From NCBI GenBank assembly GCA_002396805.1, contig DGYW01000042.1:26411-43103 (forward strand): a stretch of DNA of 16,693 nt. The letters run 5' to 3'. Every line of letters starts with the position of its first letter. Within the stretch, counting starts at the first letter, position 1. The position numbers and the translations under genes are program-made. Positions 7,641 to 14,430 of this stretch are shown here, in pieces. Below the pieces are notes generated by a model, which saw only the letters and a program-made list of their open reading frames with translations, did no database searches and was not told the origin of the DNA. The stretch comes from Firmicutes bacterium UBA4996 (GTDB lineage: Bacteria > Bacillota > Limnochordia > Darwinibacteriales > Darwinibacteriaceae).

Positions 7641-8215
7641 CTATTAGGGCTCACAATACCTGCGGAAATAATGGTCTTAAAAGCATCTTCTACACTTACA
7701 TCCAAGGGAATGCAGTCCTTAGTCTCTACTACCACACAGACACCCGAAGTTGGATTGGGCGTGGTAGGAATAAATACAGTTGTGGTCTCTACTTTAAGTA
7801 CAGTGTTAAATTCAGGAATATTTTCGTTGGTGACGAAACCAATGACATAAAGCCCAGTTTGGGGGTATTGCACCAGCACAACTCTTTGAAATTTTTGTAC
7901 ATCGGTGGAATTGGAGAAGGCCTTGACGATCTGTTCCACCCCTTGGTAAATCGTGTTTAAAATAGGTATTTTTAAGAAGGCCCTTTCTGCCCACTGGAAT
8001 ATTTTTCGTCCGATCACGTTAGTTGTCACGATACCCGTGGCCAAAATTAACAGAATAGTGAGAATGGATCCAGCACCAGGAATGTGATAACCCACCAACT
8101 TGGCTATTACGTTACCTAGTATGCCATCAATTGTGACCAGGCTAAAAACTAATACATAGACTGTGATTACACCAGGTAAGAGAATCAATAATCCATTAAT
8201 AAAATAACGACGCAT
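7619..8215 (-). CDS. DUF502-family membrane protein
   Basis: This 198-residue membrane protein has two hydrophobic segments, at about residues 4-28 (FINGLLILLPGVITVYVLV) and 48-68 (GSILTILLILATGIVTTN). A soluble domain follows with the DUF502 hallmarks IPILNTIYQGVEQIV, VVLVQYPQTGLYVIGFVT and VFIPTTPNPTSG. The molecular function of DUF502 is unknown. The ATG at 8215 has AAAGGGTG six bases upstream; a GTG three codons earlier overlaps that site and is less likely. A promoter is visible upstream on the minus strand. The gene is single, convergent with lepB and divergent from a patatin-like pseudogene. The C-terminal tail (SPNRKNSPPQ) is polar and probably disordered. The family call is strong. 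Confidence 0.88.
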   Translation of the reverse strand: MRRYFINGLLILLPGVITVYVLVFSLVTIDGILGNVIAKLVGYHIPGAGSILTILLILATGIVTTNVIGRKIFQWAERAFLKIPILNTIYQGVEQIVKAFSNSTDVQKFQRVVLVQYPQTGLYVIGFVTNENIPEFNTVLKVETTTVFIPTTPNPTSGVCVVVETKDCIPLDVSVEDAFKTIISAGIVSPNRKNSPPQ

Positions 8216-8239
8216 GGTTATCACCCTTTCTCAAATACG

Positions 8240-8268
8240 ATTATAACAACGTTCGAAAAGCATGTACA
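8240..8268 (-). promoter_or_regulatory. Promoter of the DUF502 gene
   Basis: On the minus strand a perfect -10 TATAAT (8245-8240) with an extended TGT just before it is spaced 17 bases from TGTACA (8268-8263), a 4/6 match to the -35 consensus. The -10 lies 24 bases before the start codon. Confidence 0.6.
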
Positions 8269-8294
8269 CAACATTTGGGGGGAGGAAGAAAATT

Positions 8295-8630
8295 TTGAAC
8301 AGTGAATTAGGTTTAGTACTTTCGGGTGGTAGTGTCCGAGCTGCGGCCCACGTCGGCGTCCTTAAGGCCTAGATGAGTATTCCTTAAAACCGAGCGTCGT
8401 TGTGGGCACTTCTGGAGGTTCTATAGTAGCCGCATTGTATGCTAGTGGCTTGGATGCTGTAGAACTAGAGAATCTCTTCTTAGAGCCTCTTGGCCGAGGG
8501 GGGCTAAACCCGGGTGATGATCGAAATCAGGAGCTTTTCTTCCAGAAGATTCGCGGGACTCAGAGTTTCCCCGAGAAGGATTCACCCTTACTTTCGATAC
8601 CTTTTGGATAATCAGCTTGGGAAATTTCAA
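8295..8630 (+). pseudogene. Patatin-like phospholipase remnant, frameshifted and truncated
   Basis: Intact patatin-like proteins are Ser-Asp lipid acyl hydrolases of about 250-300 residues. Here a TTG start (8295) after a GGGGGGAGGAAG ribosome site reads LGLVLSGGSVRAAAHVGVLKA, in two adjoining stretches, then a TAG. Shifting by one base at about 8367 continues directly as LDEYSLKPSVVV and GTSGGSIVAALYASG, the nucleophile elbow G-x-S-x-G. That frame ends at 8611. A third segment in the first frame, RIHPYFRYLLDNQLGK (about 8575-8625), looks like the next patatin region, so a second shift is likely. The rest of the catalytic domain, including the Asp of the D-G-G/A motif, is missing, replaced by hairpins and the opposing gene. 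The gene is dead unless the frameshifts are sequencing errors, and even then it is truncated. Confidence 0.8.
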
Positions 8631-8662
8631 CCAGTCTTAACCGAAGATAAGGTTAAGACTGG
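8631..8662 (-). terminator. Perfect 12-bp hairpin, possible distal terminator
   Basis: CCAGTCTTAACC (8631-8642) and its exact reverse complement (8651-8662) flank an 8-base loop. On the minus strand it is followed by TTGAAATTT, a weak T-rich tail; on the plus strand there is none. It lies about 60 bases past the stop of the leftward oxidoreductase gene and inside the decayed patatin region. It may be a second terminator for that gene or a small repeat element. Confidence 0.45.
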
Positions 8663-8681
8663 CTGGCTATTGCAGGTAAAG

Positions 8682-8701
8682 ACCCAAGTACGCACTTGGG
8701 T
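8682..8701 (-). terminator. Perfect 8-bp hairpin after the oxidoreductase gene
   Basis: ACCCAAGT (8682-8689) pairs exactly with ACTTGGGT (8694-8701) around a 4-base loop. On the minus strand it lies 18 bases after the oxidoreductase stop and is followed by CTTTACC, so it could be a modest terminator. A third copy of ACTTGGG is found inside the end of that gene (8729-8735). Confidence 0.5.
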
Positions 8702-8719
8702 TAATCGAGAGACTTCTAG

Positions 8720-9703
8720 CTAAAAGTAAACTTGGGTGCCACTATGATGGGAGCGGTAAGCGCCATCCATAAGCTTAGTGAGCATGAGGGCATCCGTGAG
8801 GCCGAAATGGATGGTTTCATCGCGCAGAATTCCATTCACCCATTGCTCTAAGGCACTAGGCAGGGCTGTTGGCAGCTTTTGAGGTTGTAACCAACCATCA
8901 AGATCTCCGCCTAGAAGAGATGAACTTATTTGAATTTGATGCCTTGGTCCTCCAATTAATAGGCTCCCGTGGCTGCCGTACAACTCTAGTGAAAAGGGAC
9001 TGCGATCAGAGACAAAAGAAGTTTCGTTAATGGCAAGGGCTTTGTTCTTAAACTCGATCACAGCCACAGCATTGTCCTCCACCTCTTTGTCAGTGAGGTG
9101 GTTGAACATGGCAGAAATTCGGTGGGGTTCACCAAGTAGCCAATTGGCTAAATACATGCCGTGGGCACCTAGATCCATCATGGCCCCACCACCACATTCT
9201 GAATAATTATAGAAATGTTCGGGAAGCCACCCCAAGGAGGTGCCGGCATGGGCATTGCGAATACGCAAAAGGGAAATCTCTCCCAAAAAACCTTTTTCCA
9301 CGACTTCTTTAGCGAAGAGATTATGAGGATGGGTGCGATGGGGAAAGGAGATGGCGAACTTAACACCACTGTCCCTAATTACGGATACTATTTCCTGCCC
9401 TTCTTCCATGGTCGTAGCTAAAACCTTTTCCGTAAAAATATGCTTTTTGGCTTTGGCGGCCTCTGTAATTACCTCATGATGCATGGTAGTAGGGGTATTG
9501 ACCACTACCCCATCTATCTCAGCACCTAGAGCTTCCGTTAGATCTTGTACAAAGGGCACTCCTAAAGATTTGGCAAAGCTTTGTCCCCGTATGGAGTCGT
9601 GATCCCAGACGAGGGCGATTTCTGCTTCGGGGTGTTCGTTTATTTCTCGGGCATAGTCTGGAGCATGGACATGCCAAGCCCCTAGCATTGCTAGTTGCAA
9701 CAT
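8720..9703 (-). CDS. Gfo/Idh/MocA-family NAD(P)-dependent oxidoreductase
   Basis: The product is 327 residues, the usual length for this family, which oxidises or reduces sugars, inositols and related polyols. An N-terminal Rossmann domain (1-120) starts with LAMLGAWHVHAPDY, where the family's G-x-G-x-x-G loop is changed to G-A-W-H-V-H. The cofactor-side motif HIFTEKVLATT has EKV where EKP is usual. The C-terminal domain contains the family pattern GGGAMMDLGAHGMYLANWLLG (residues about 174-193), with the His thought to take part in catalysis. The ATG at 9703 follows AAGGGATC. It diverges from a TIM-barrel isomerase/epimerase gene, and such pairs commonly act together in sugar or inositol catabolism; the actual substrate cannot be told. 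No transporter or kinase of such a pathway is in the window. Confidence 0.87.
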   Translation of the reverse strand: MLQLAMLGAWHVHAPDYAREINEHPEAEIALVWDHDSIRGQSFAKSLGVPFVQDLTEALGAEIDGVVVNTPTTMHHEVITEAAKAKKHIFTEKVLATTMEEGQEIVSVIRDSGVKFAISFPHRTHPHNLFAKEVVEKGFLGEISLLRIRNAHAGTSLGWLPEHFYNYSECGGGAMMDLGAHGMYLANWLLGEPHRISAMFNHLTDKEVEDNAVAVIEFKNKALAINETSFVSDRSPFSLELYGSHGSLLIGGPRHQIQISSSLLGGDLDGWLQPQKLPTALPSALEQWVNGILRDETIHFGLTDALMLTKLMDGAYRSHHSGTQVYF

Positions 9704-9783
9704 TAGATCCCTTCTTTCTACGGATTGTTTATTACAGTTGTTCGAGAATCTGTGTCGTTTTCCTGTGATTTAGACTTAGAATG

Positions 9784-9812
9784 TTGTTTTACTTTTTTAA
9801 AAATGCTACCAT
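9784..9812 (+). promoter_or_regulatory. Likely promoter of the TIM-barrel isomerase gene
   Basis: TTGTTT (9784-9789) and TACCAT (9807-9812) are separated by 17 bases, and a TG two bases before the -10 may act as an extended element. It lies 33 bases before the chosen ATG. The surrounding 135-base divergent region is AT-rich; no clear operator was seen in it. Confidence 0.5.
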
Positions 9813-9844
9813 AAAGAGGACAAATAGAAGAACGGAGTGTGGTT

Positions 9845-10711
9845 ATGCAAATCGGAGTCAGTTCTTATAGTTATAGTCAAAGCAAATTAGACATTTTCCA
9901 AATTATTACCAAGGCAAAAGAGATGGGTTTTGATGTTATCGAGTTTGCCGGCTTCCCTAATTTACCTGAAGGCGAAACCGCCTTATCTTTTGCCCCAAGA
10001 GTACGGGAAGCTTGTGACAAGGCTGGCCTTAAGGTAGCGAATTACACCATTTGGGCCGACTTTATTAATGGTTCTAACGGGGATCTAAAAGCCGAAATCG
10101 AGCGAGTTAAAGACGAGGTTCGGGTGGCGGAGATCTTGGGTGCCCCCGGGATGCGCCATGACTCCACCTGGGGATGGCCAGCAACTAAGACTGGCGCCCG
10201 CGGTTTTGATGATGCTTTGCCAATTTTGGTTGAAGGTTGTCGGGCAGTAACCGAATTTGCTGCTGAGCTAGGGATTAAGACCATGGTGGAAAATCACGGC
10301 TACTTTTGCCAAGATAGTGAGCGGGTTGAGAAGTTAGTAAACGGAGTAGACCACCCAAACTTTGGTGTGCTTTTAGATATGGGTAACTTTTTAGTTGTGG
10401 ATGAGGATCCAACAGAGGCTGTGGGGCGTTTGATGCCTTATACCTTCCATGTACACGCAAAAGACTTTCATATCAAATCGGGTAACGGACCGAGCCCTGG
10501 TCAAGGCTGGTTCTCCAGCCGCGGGGGCAATTATCTCCGTGGTGCCATTGTAGGGCACGGGGAAGTACCTATAGTGCAGGTTTTGAAGATCATGAAAAAC
10601 GCTAAATACTCGGGAGTACTTTCTATCGAATTTGAAGGAATAGAAGATCCTCTGAAGGCTATTCCTATTGGTTTAGAAAATCTCAAACATTATGTGGCCA
10701 GCGTTTATTAG
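9845..10711 (+). CDS. Sugar-phosphate isomerase/epimerase-like TIM barrel protein
   Basis: This 288-residue protein belongs to the xylose-isomerase-like/AP-endonuclease-2 TIM barrel superfamily, which includes sugar epimerases, inosose dehydratases and hydroxypyruvate isomerases. Typical strands and metal-site residues are visible: MGFDVIEFAG near the N-terminus, then VENHGYF (Glu and His), GVLLDMGNF (Asp), FHVHAKDFH (two His on a strand end) and LSIEFEG (Glu) near the C-terminus. The ATG at 9845 is preferred over GTG at 9839 because GGAG (9834-9837) is 7 bases from it. It is transcribed away from the Gfo/Idh/MocA gene and probably works in the same pathway. A strong terminator follows immediately. 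The fold is secure; the reaction cannot be assigned. Confidence 0.85.
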   Translation: MQIGVSSYSYSQSKLDIFQIITKAKEMGFDVIEFAGFPNLPEGETALSFAPRVREACDKAGLKVANYTIWADFINGSNGDLKAEIERVKDEVRVAEILGAPGMRHDSTWGWPATKTGARGFDDALPILVEGCRAVTEFAAELGIKTMVENHGYFCQDSERVEKLVNGVDHPNFGVLLDMGNFLVVDEDPTEAVGRLMPYTFHVHAKDFHIKSGNGPSPGQGWFSSRGGNYLRGAIVGHGEVPIVQVLKIMKNAKYSGVLSIEFEGIEDPLKAIPIGLENLKHYVASVY

Positions 10712-10727
10712 CAAGTCAATTAAGGGG

Positions 10728-10759
10728 GCGCGAAAATAATTCGCGCTTTCTCTTTTTTT
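10728..10759 (+). terminator. Intrinsic terminator after the isomerase gene
   Basis: GCGCGAA (10728-10734) pairs exactly with TTCGCGC (10740-10746) around a 5-base loop, followed by a T-rich run to 10759. It separates the isomerase gene from the MerR promoter, which starts five bases later. Confidence 0.92.
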
Positions 10760-10763
10760 ACCC

Positions 10764-10794
10764 TTGACATTGACGTAGCGTCAAGCCTTATTCT
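10764..10794 (+). promoter_or_regulatory. MerR-type promoter with palindromic operator
   Basis: A perfect -35 TTGACA (10764-10769) and a -10 TATTCT (10789-10794) are 19 bases apart, the over-long spacer typical of MerR-activated promoters. The spacer contains the perfect palindrome TTGACG-TAG-CGTCAA (10770-10784). It lies 20 bases before the regulator's GTG, so the regulator very probably controls its own gene: little expression without ligand, activation by DNA untwisting with ligand. Confidence 0.85.
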
Positions 10795-10814
10795 AGTTTT
10801 AGGGAGGTCGTGAG

Positions 10815-11573
10815 GTGGAATATACAGTAAAGCAGTTAGGGGATCTGGCAGGGGTAAGCGGCCGTACTCTTCGCTACTATGATCAAATTGATCTGCTCAA
10901 ACCAGCTTACACAAACGAAGTAGGTTATCGCATCTATGGACAACGGGAAGTGGATCGGTTACAGCAGATTTTGTTCTATCGCGAATTAGGGGTAAATTTG
11001 CAGCGGATCAAGGAGATAATGGATGCACCAGATTTTCAGGAAACTGTGGCTTTACTAGAACACCGCAAGCAACTCCTGGAAAAGAGAATGCAGTTGGATG
11101 TCTTGATTAAAAATGTGGAGCAGACAATTGCATCTAGAAAAGGTGGGAAAAGCATGACTGATCGAGAGAAATTCGCCGGTTTTAAACGCGAACTGGTGGA
11201 TAAAAACGAGCAGAAATATGGTGAAGAAATTAGAGAAAAGTACGGTCATGATGTAGTGGATGCCTCTAATGCCAAACTTATGGGCATGTCTGAGGAGGAA
11301 TTCAGTAAAGGTCAGGAATTAGCAGAAGAAATCATTCGCTCCTTGGTGGCTGCAGTAGGGGTGGAAGACCCCAGGGGTCCAGCAGGGCGAAAAGTTGCAG
11401 AACTACACCGGAAATGGCTTGGCGTTTACTGGGCTACTTACTCTAAAGAGGCCCATGCAGGTTTAGCAGAAATGTATGTTGCTGACGAACGGTTCACAGC
11501 TTACTATGACCAACACAAGTCTGGGGCTGCAAAGTTTTTACGAGATGCAATTGTGGCCTATGCAAAGTCGTAG
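10815..11573 (+). CDS. TipA-like MerR-family transcriptional activator with TipAS drug-binding domain
   Basis: The 252-residue protein has an N-terminal winged helix (residues 1-70, with VSGRTLRYYDQIDLLKPAY and GYRIYG), a dimerising coiled coil at about 75-110, and a C-terminal TipAS-type helical domain from about 114 (MTDREKFAGFKRELVDKNEQ in pieces, then EMYVADERFTAYYD). Family members (TipAL, Mta) bind hydrophobic or thiopeptide drugs through the last domain and switch on transcription. The GTG start follows GGGAGGT with a 6-base gap. The gene stands alone between two terminators, behind a 19-bp-spacer promoter it probably controls. An internal ATG at 11154, preceded by AAAGGTGGG, could give the drug-binding domain by itself (139 residues), as known for Streptomyces TipAS. 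No efflux gene follows directly; a membrane fusion protein lies about 4.6 kb downstream. Confidence 0.9.
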   Translation: MEYTVKQLGDLAGVSGRTLRYYDQIDLLKPAYTNEVGYRIYGQREVDRLQQILFYRELGVNLQRIKEIMDAPDFQETVALLEHRKQLLEKRMQLDVLIKNVEQTIASRKGGKSMTDREKFAGFKRELVDKNEQKYGEEIREKYGHDVVDASNAKLMGMSEEEFSKGQELAEEIIRSLVAAVGVEDPRGPAGRKVAELHRKWLGVYWATYSKEAHAGLAEMYVADERFTAYYDQHKSGAAKFLRDAIVAYAKS

Positions 11574-11580
11574 AGTAATC

Positions 11581-11623
11581 GAGCCGGTCTAACACTTGAG
11601 GTTAGGCCGGTTCTATATTTTTT
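11581..11623 (+). terminator. Intrinsic terminator after the MerR gene
   Basis: A 13-bp stem (11581-11593 with 11601-11613, two G-T pairs) has a 7-base loop and is followed by TATATTTTTT. Confidence 0.92.
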
Positions 11624-11652
11624 CTCACAAGTAGCTGAAAATACGGTATAAT
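11624..11652 (+). promoter_or_regulatory. Promoter of the DUF1538-PII pair
   Basis: A perfect -10 TATAAT (11647-11652) lies 17 bases after CTCACA (11624-11629), a 4/6 match to the -35 consensus. The gap from the -10 to the ATG at 11684 is 31 bases and contains the ribosome site GGAGGTT. Confidence 0.55.
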
Positions 11653-11683
11653 AAAGAGGTGTACGTACTGAAGGAGGTTCATT

Positions 11684-12370
11684 ATGCTCAGAGATTTATT
11701 TGGTACATTTAAAAGTCTGACTCCCATTGTACTTGGTTTACTTTTATTTCAGTTACTAGTTCTAAGGAGTCCTTTAGAAAAACCGCAATCGTTTATCGGG
11801 GGATACCTTTTGAGTCTAGCTGGACTTTTTCTATTTCTAAAGGGTCTGACTCTCTGTCTTTTACCACTGGGAGAAAGTGTAGGAGCTAATCTGCCAGCTT
11901 TGGACAATAAGTTTTGGATTATCGTCGTGGGTTTTGTTATTGGTTATTTAGCCACCTTAGCTGAACCTGCACTACATGCCCTGGCCATGGAAGCAGAAGA
12001 AATTTCTGTAGGAGTTTTGCCTAAACAAGTATTAATTCATGCCGTGGCCATTGGGTTTGGTAGCGGTATGGCTTTGGGAGTAGCCAAGATTTTATTTCAG
12101 ATTCCTACTTCTACTCTTGTTATTCCGATCTTATTTGTCACGATCATTCTAACCTACTTTGCACCCGAAGGGATTGTGGGAATTGCCTTCGACTCGGCTA
12201 GTGCCACCACGGGGCCCATTAACATACCTATTAATATGGCGGTGGCTATCGGTCTCTCTAAAGTCCTTGCCGCTAGTGATCCCTTGTTAAATGGTTTCGG
12301 ATTGGTTGGGCTGACTTCATTGGGAGCTGCCATATCAGTTTTAATTATGGGAATTATTGTCGGTATCTAA
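11684..12370 (+). CDS. DUF1538-family multi-pass membrane protein
   Basis: This 228-residue, very hydrophobic protein has about six or seven membrane segments (for example at 14-27, 40-62, 77-92 and the last 25 residues). It matches the DUF1538 family through the conserved stretches LATLAEPALHALAMEAEEIS (about 105-124) and FDSASATTGPINIPINMA, the latter between the later membrane segments. DUF1538 proteins are thought to be transporters, but the substrate is not known. The gene has its own promoter and a strong site, AAGGAGGTT, five bases before the ATG. It is followed after 24 bases by a PII-like gene, the usual genomic partner of DUF1538, which suggests that nucleotide- or metabolite-sensing PII controls the channel or transporter. 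Many genomes carry two DUF1538 copies or a fused double-length form; only one single-length copy is present here. Confidence 0.85.
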   Translation: MLRDLFGTFKSLTPIVLGLLLFQLLVLRSPLEKPQSFIGGYLLSLAGLFLFLKGLTLCLLPLGESVGANLPALDNKFWIIVVGFVIGYLATLAEPALHALAMEAEEISVGVLPKQVLIHAVAIGFGSGMALGVAKILFQIPTSTLVIPILFVTIILTYFAPEGIVGIAFDSASATTGPINIPINMAVAIGLSKVLAASDPLLNGFGLVGLTSLGAAISVLIMGIIVGI

Positions 12371-12394
12371 GGCCACAGAAAGGGGCGTATAAAC

Positions 12395-12721
12395 ATGGAA
12401 TTTGTAGCGATCTTCGTAGTTGTGGAGCGGGGAAAAGCTGACCATATAGTGGATGAAGCTAAAAAGGCAGGAGCCTTTGGTGCCACCATTTTCTATGGTC
12501 GAGGAACAGGTGAAAAAGAGTTCAAGAAATTCTTTAATTTAAATGTAGAGTCTTCCAAGGAGATTATTTTTATTCTTACTCCCAAGGCAGACAAGGGACC
12601 CATTATTGATGCCTTGGTCAAGGCGGGTAAACTAGATGATCCAGGAACGGGAATCCTCTTTACTGTCCCGGTTGGAGATTTAATGGGTTTGCATCACAGA
12701 GAAGGTATAACCAAGGATTAA
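12395..12721 (+). CDS. PII-like signal protein paired with DUF1538
   Basis: This 108-residue protein has the PII (GlnB/GlnK) fold pattern: first strand VAIFVVVERGKADHIVDEA, second strand AFGATIFYGRG, and the nucleotide-site region LDDPGTGILFTVPV near residues 80-93, matching the TGKIGDGKIFV part of classical PII. The T-loop (about 36-52) is shorter than in GlnB and has no tyrosine at the uridylylation position, so control by GlnD-type modification is not expected; binding of ATP/ADP or another small molecule is likelier. The ATG follows AAAGGGGCG. It is co-transcribed with the DUF1538 gene and ends at a strong terminator. In classical PII-AmtB pairs the T-loop plugs the channel; a similar control of the DUF1538 protein is an inference from pairing. 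Confidence 0.85.
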   Translation: MEFVAIFVVVERGKADHIVDEAKKAGAFGATIFYGRGTGEKEFKKFFNLNVESSKEIIFILTPKADKGPIIDALVKAGKLDDPGTGILFTVPVGDLMGLHHREGITKD

Positions 12722-12727
12722 ACAGTG

Positions 12728-12774
12728 AAGCACCGATCTAGGAACGTTGATGTTCTTAGCCTCGGTGCTTTTTC
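12728..12774 (+). terminator. Intrinsic terminator after the PII-like gene
   Basis: AGCACCGA (12729-12736) pairs with TCGGTGCT (12762-12769); an inner stem CTAGGAAC/GTTCTTAG extends the hairpin to a 6-base loop, and TTTTT follows. Confidence 0.92.
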
Positions 12775-12866
12775 GCGCTCGCTTGTATGGACTTTGCTAC
12801 AATCTTAGAGGAAAAAGGCTCTTTATGGTCAATTTATACGGTACTATATGGAGGGGGTAACGTAAT

Positions 12867-14378
12867 GTGAAAAAGGATTCGCGTTTCCTTATCAGTTTCT
12901 TAGTTACTGTTTTTTTAATGTTCCCGCCATGTAGGGCATGGGCTGGACTAAATCCCGAGGTTCAAGAGATCGTTAAGCTTAACAGGCCACAATTCAATGT
13001 TCAGTGGGATGCCGAAGAACGGAAAGCTAAGTTCGCTGAGCTTTTATACCCTTATGATCCCTATGAAGATGATTCCCTCGCCATTCTCATACCCGATAAG
13101 TTATATGATCCCCGTTTAGTTGTCTATAAACAGCAGGCATTGGAAGATGTGGACTTTCTTTTTTCCATGTTGAAATATGGTTATGCCGGTTATCAGTATT
13201 TTGGTGGCGATGAGAGCTTTCTTTCGGCAAAAGAGGGAATTAAAAAGGAACTGGAAGACGGGATCTTGCCAACACTAAGTATACTCGAATTTCGGGATAT
13301 TCTTTATCGTCATTTGAACTTCATCAATGATGGGCATTTTGATATCTATTACAAAAGGCTCAAGCATCGTACTTCCATGCACATGAATTTCGATTATGCT
13401 TTTTTGCAAGATGGTGAGGGTTATTATTTAGAAACTCATGTTGGTAAAGAATATCTTAAGCGGGTTAATGACCAAAAGCCTGAGGAGTTCCTAAAGGCGT
13501 CATTAAATGATGAAGGTAGGATTACCTACCGAATCGGAGTGCTTGAAGCTGAAGGTCAAAAGGGGATCTCTGCCGAGCTGACACTTGTGTCAAATGGCGA
13601 ACAACGTAATCTTTCCATCAGATTAGAAGAGGTGGTAAGCCACCGCATTCAAGAAACGGAGATCTACCAACACAAGACCATCGAAGGCATCCCAGTTATT
13701 ACTGTTAGAGCCTTTCCTTATAAAGGGAGCACTACCCCGGAAGGGTACAACCCCCAAGATTATCAGTTGATCGAGGAGTTCTTCCTTGATGCCCACGAAT
13801 TAAGAGGTGTGGATCGGTTAATTATTGACATAAGATCTCATCGAGGGGGCGACTCCTATCAACCGGTTTCTTGGATACGTAATTTTACTGGTACTACATT
13901 TGGGCAGTCGGCACTGATCTCAGCTAGCGTTGCCACAAAGACGGCTCAGCAATTAAACCAGCTTAGAATGGTACAGGAAGGAAATGCTCAACCTTACCAT
14001 TCGGTCTCATTTCGCCCTACAGCAAGTGGTTGGTCTGATATCTGGTACCATTTACCTGATCGGATCGAGAATGAAACATTAGTTGTTGTACTTATGGATT
14101 CTTGGACAGCTTCAGCTGGGGAGTTATTTGTTTATTATCTAAGCCAGCTAGATAATGTTGTGTTTATGGGGATGAATAGTGCCGGGGTAATCAATTTTGG
14201 CTCTCCAGTCAAAGTTCCTTTGCCCAATTCTAAACTGCCGGTTCTTTTTGGTACTCATTTTTCGTTACCTCTCGATTTGACTGATCGGGAGGGGATAGGT
14301 TTTTTACCCGATTTCTGGATACACCCCGAATACGCTTTGGATCTGGCGATTAAGTTCATCAGGGATTACGAAAAGTAG
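12867..14378 (+). CDS. Exported S41-family peptidase
   Basis: This 503-residue protein starts with a signal peptide (residues 1-26, cleavage likely after AWA), so it acts outside the membrane. An N-terminal helical region is followed by a LNFINDGHFDIYY segment (His157 in the common S41 D-G-H motif). The peptidase core comes next: LIIDIRSHRGGDSYQ at about 316-330 and VVVLMDSWTASAGELF with the likely nucleophile Ser416. The lysine block of classical C-terminal processing peptidases is absent (NSAGVINFG at 437-445), so this is a non-CtpA type, perhaps with a Ser-His arrangement. No clear PDZ domain is seen. The GTG start follows GGAGGGGG nine bases upstream. It leads a run of four co-directional genes with two small membrane proteins and an aldo/keto reductase. 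The physiological substrate is unknown. Confidence 0.85.
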   Translation: MKKDSRFLISFLVTVFLMFPPCRAWAGLNPEVQEIVKLNRPQFNVQWDAEERKAKFAELLYPYDPYEDDSLAILIPDKLYDPRLVVYKQQALEDVDFLFSMLKYGYAGYQYFGGDESFLSAKEGIKKELEDGILPTLSILEFRDILYRHLNFINDGHFDIYYKRLKHRTSMHMNFDYAFLQDGEGYYLETHVGKEYLKRVNDQKPEEFLKASLNDEGRITYRIGVLEAEGQKGISAELTLVSNGEQRNLSIRLEEVVSHRIQETEIYQHKTIEGIPVITVRAFPYKGSTTPEGYNPQDYQLIEEFFLDAHELRGVDRLIIDIRSHRGGDSYQPVSWIRNFTGTTFGQSALISASVATKTAQQLNQLRMVQEGNAQPYHSVSFRPTASGWSDIWYHLPDRIENETLVVVLMDSWTASAGELFVYYLSQLDNVVFMGMNSAGVINFGSPVKVPLPNSKLPVLFGTHFSLPLDLTDREGIGFLPDFWIHPEYALDLAIKFIRDYEK

Positions 14379-14430
14379 GAGGAATTATGGTTTTGATATA
14401 GAAATTCGGAATAACTTGTAAAAGGAGCTG

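Noticed and set aside
8514..8723. Open frame of 69 codons downstream of the patatin elbow
   Set aside because: Its middle looks like a patatin fragment in shifted frame and its end crosses two hairpins, so it is treated as pseudogene debris rather than a gene.
12742..12755. GAAC and GTTC half sites resembling a LexA box
   Set aside because: The spacing is six bases, not four, and the dyad is part of the terminator stem after the PII-like gene.
12783..12803. TTGTAT and TACAAT before the S41 peptidase gene as a promoter
   Set aside because: The elements are only 9 bases apart. TACAAT alone could be a -10, but no -35 stands at the right distance.
12787..12870. 27-codon frame whose stop overlaps the S41 peptidase start
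   Set aside because: The overlap looks like a coupled leader peptide, but there is no ribosome binding site before its ATG and no regulatory codon pattern.
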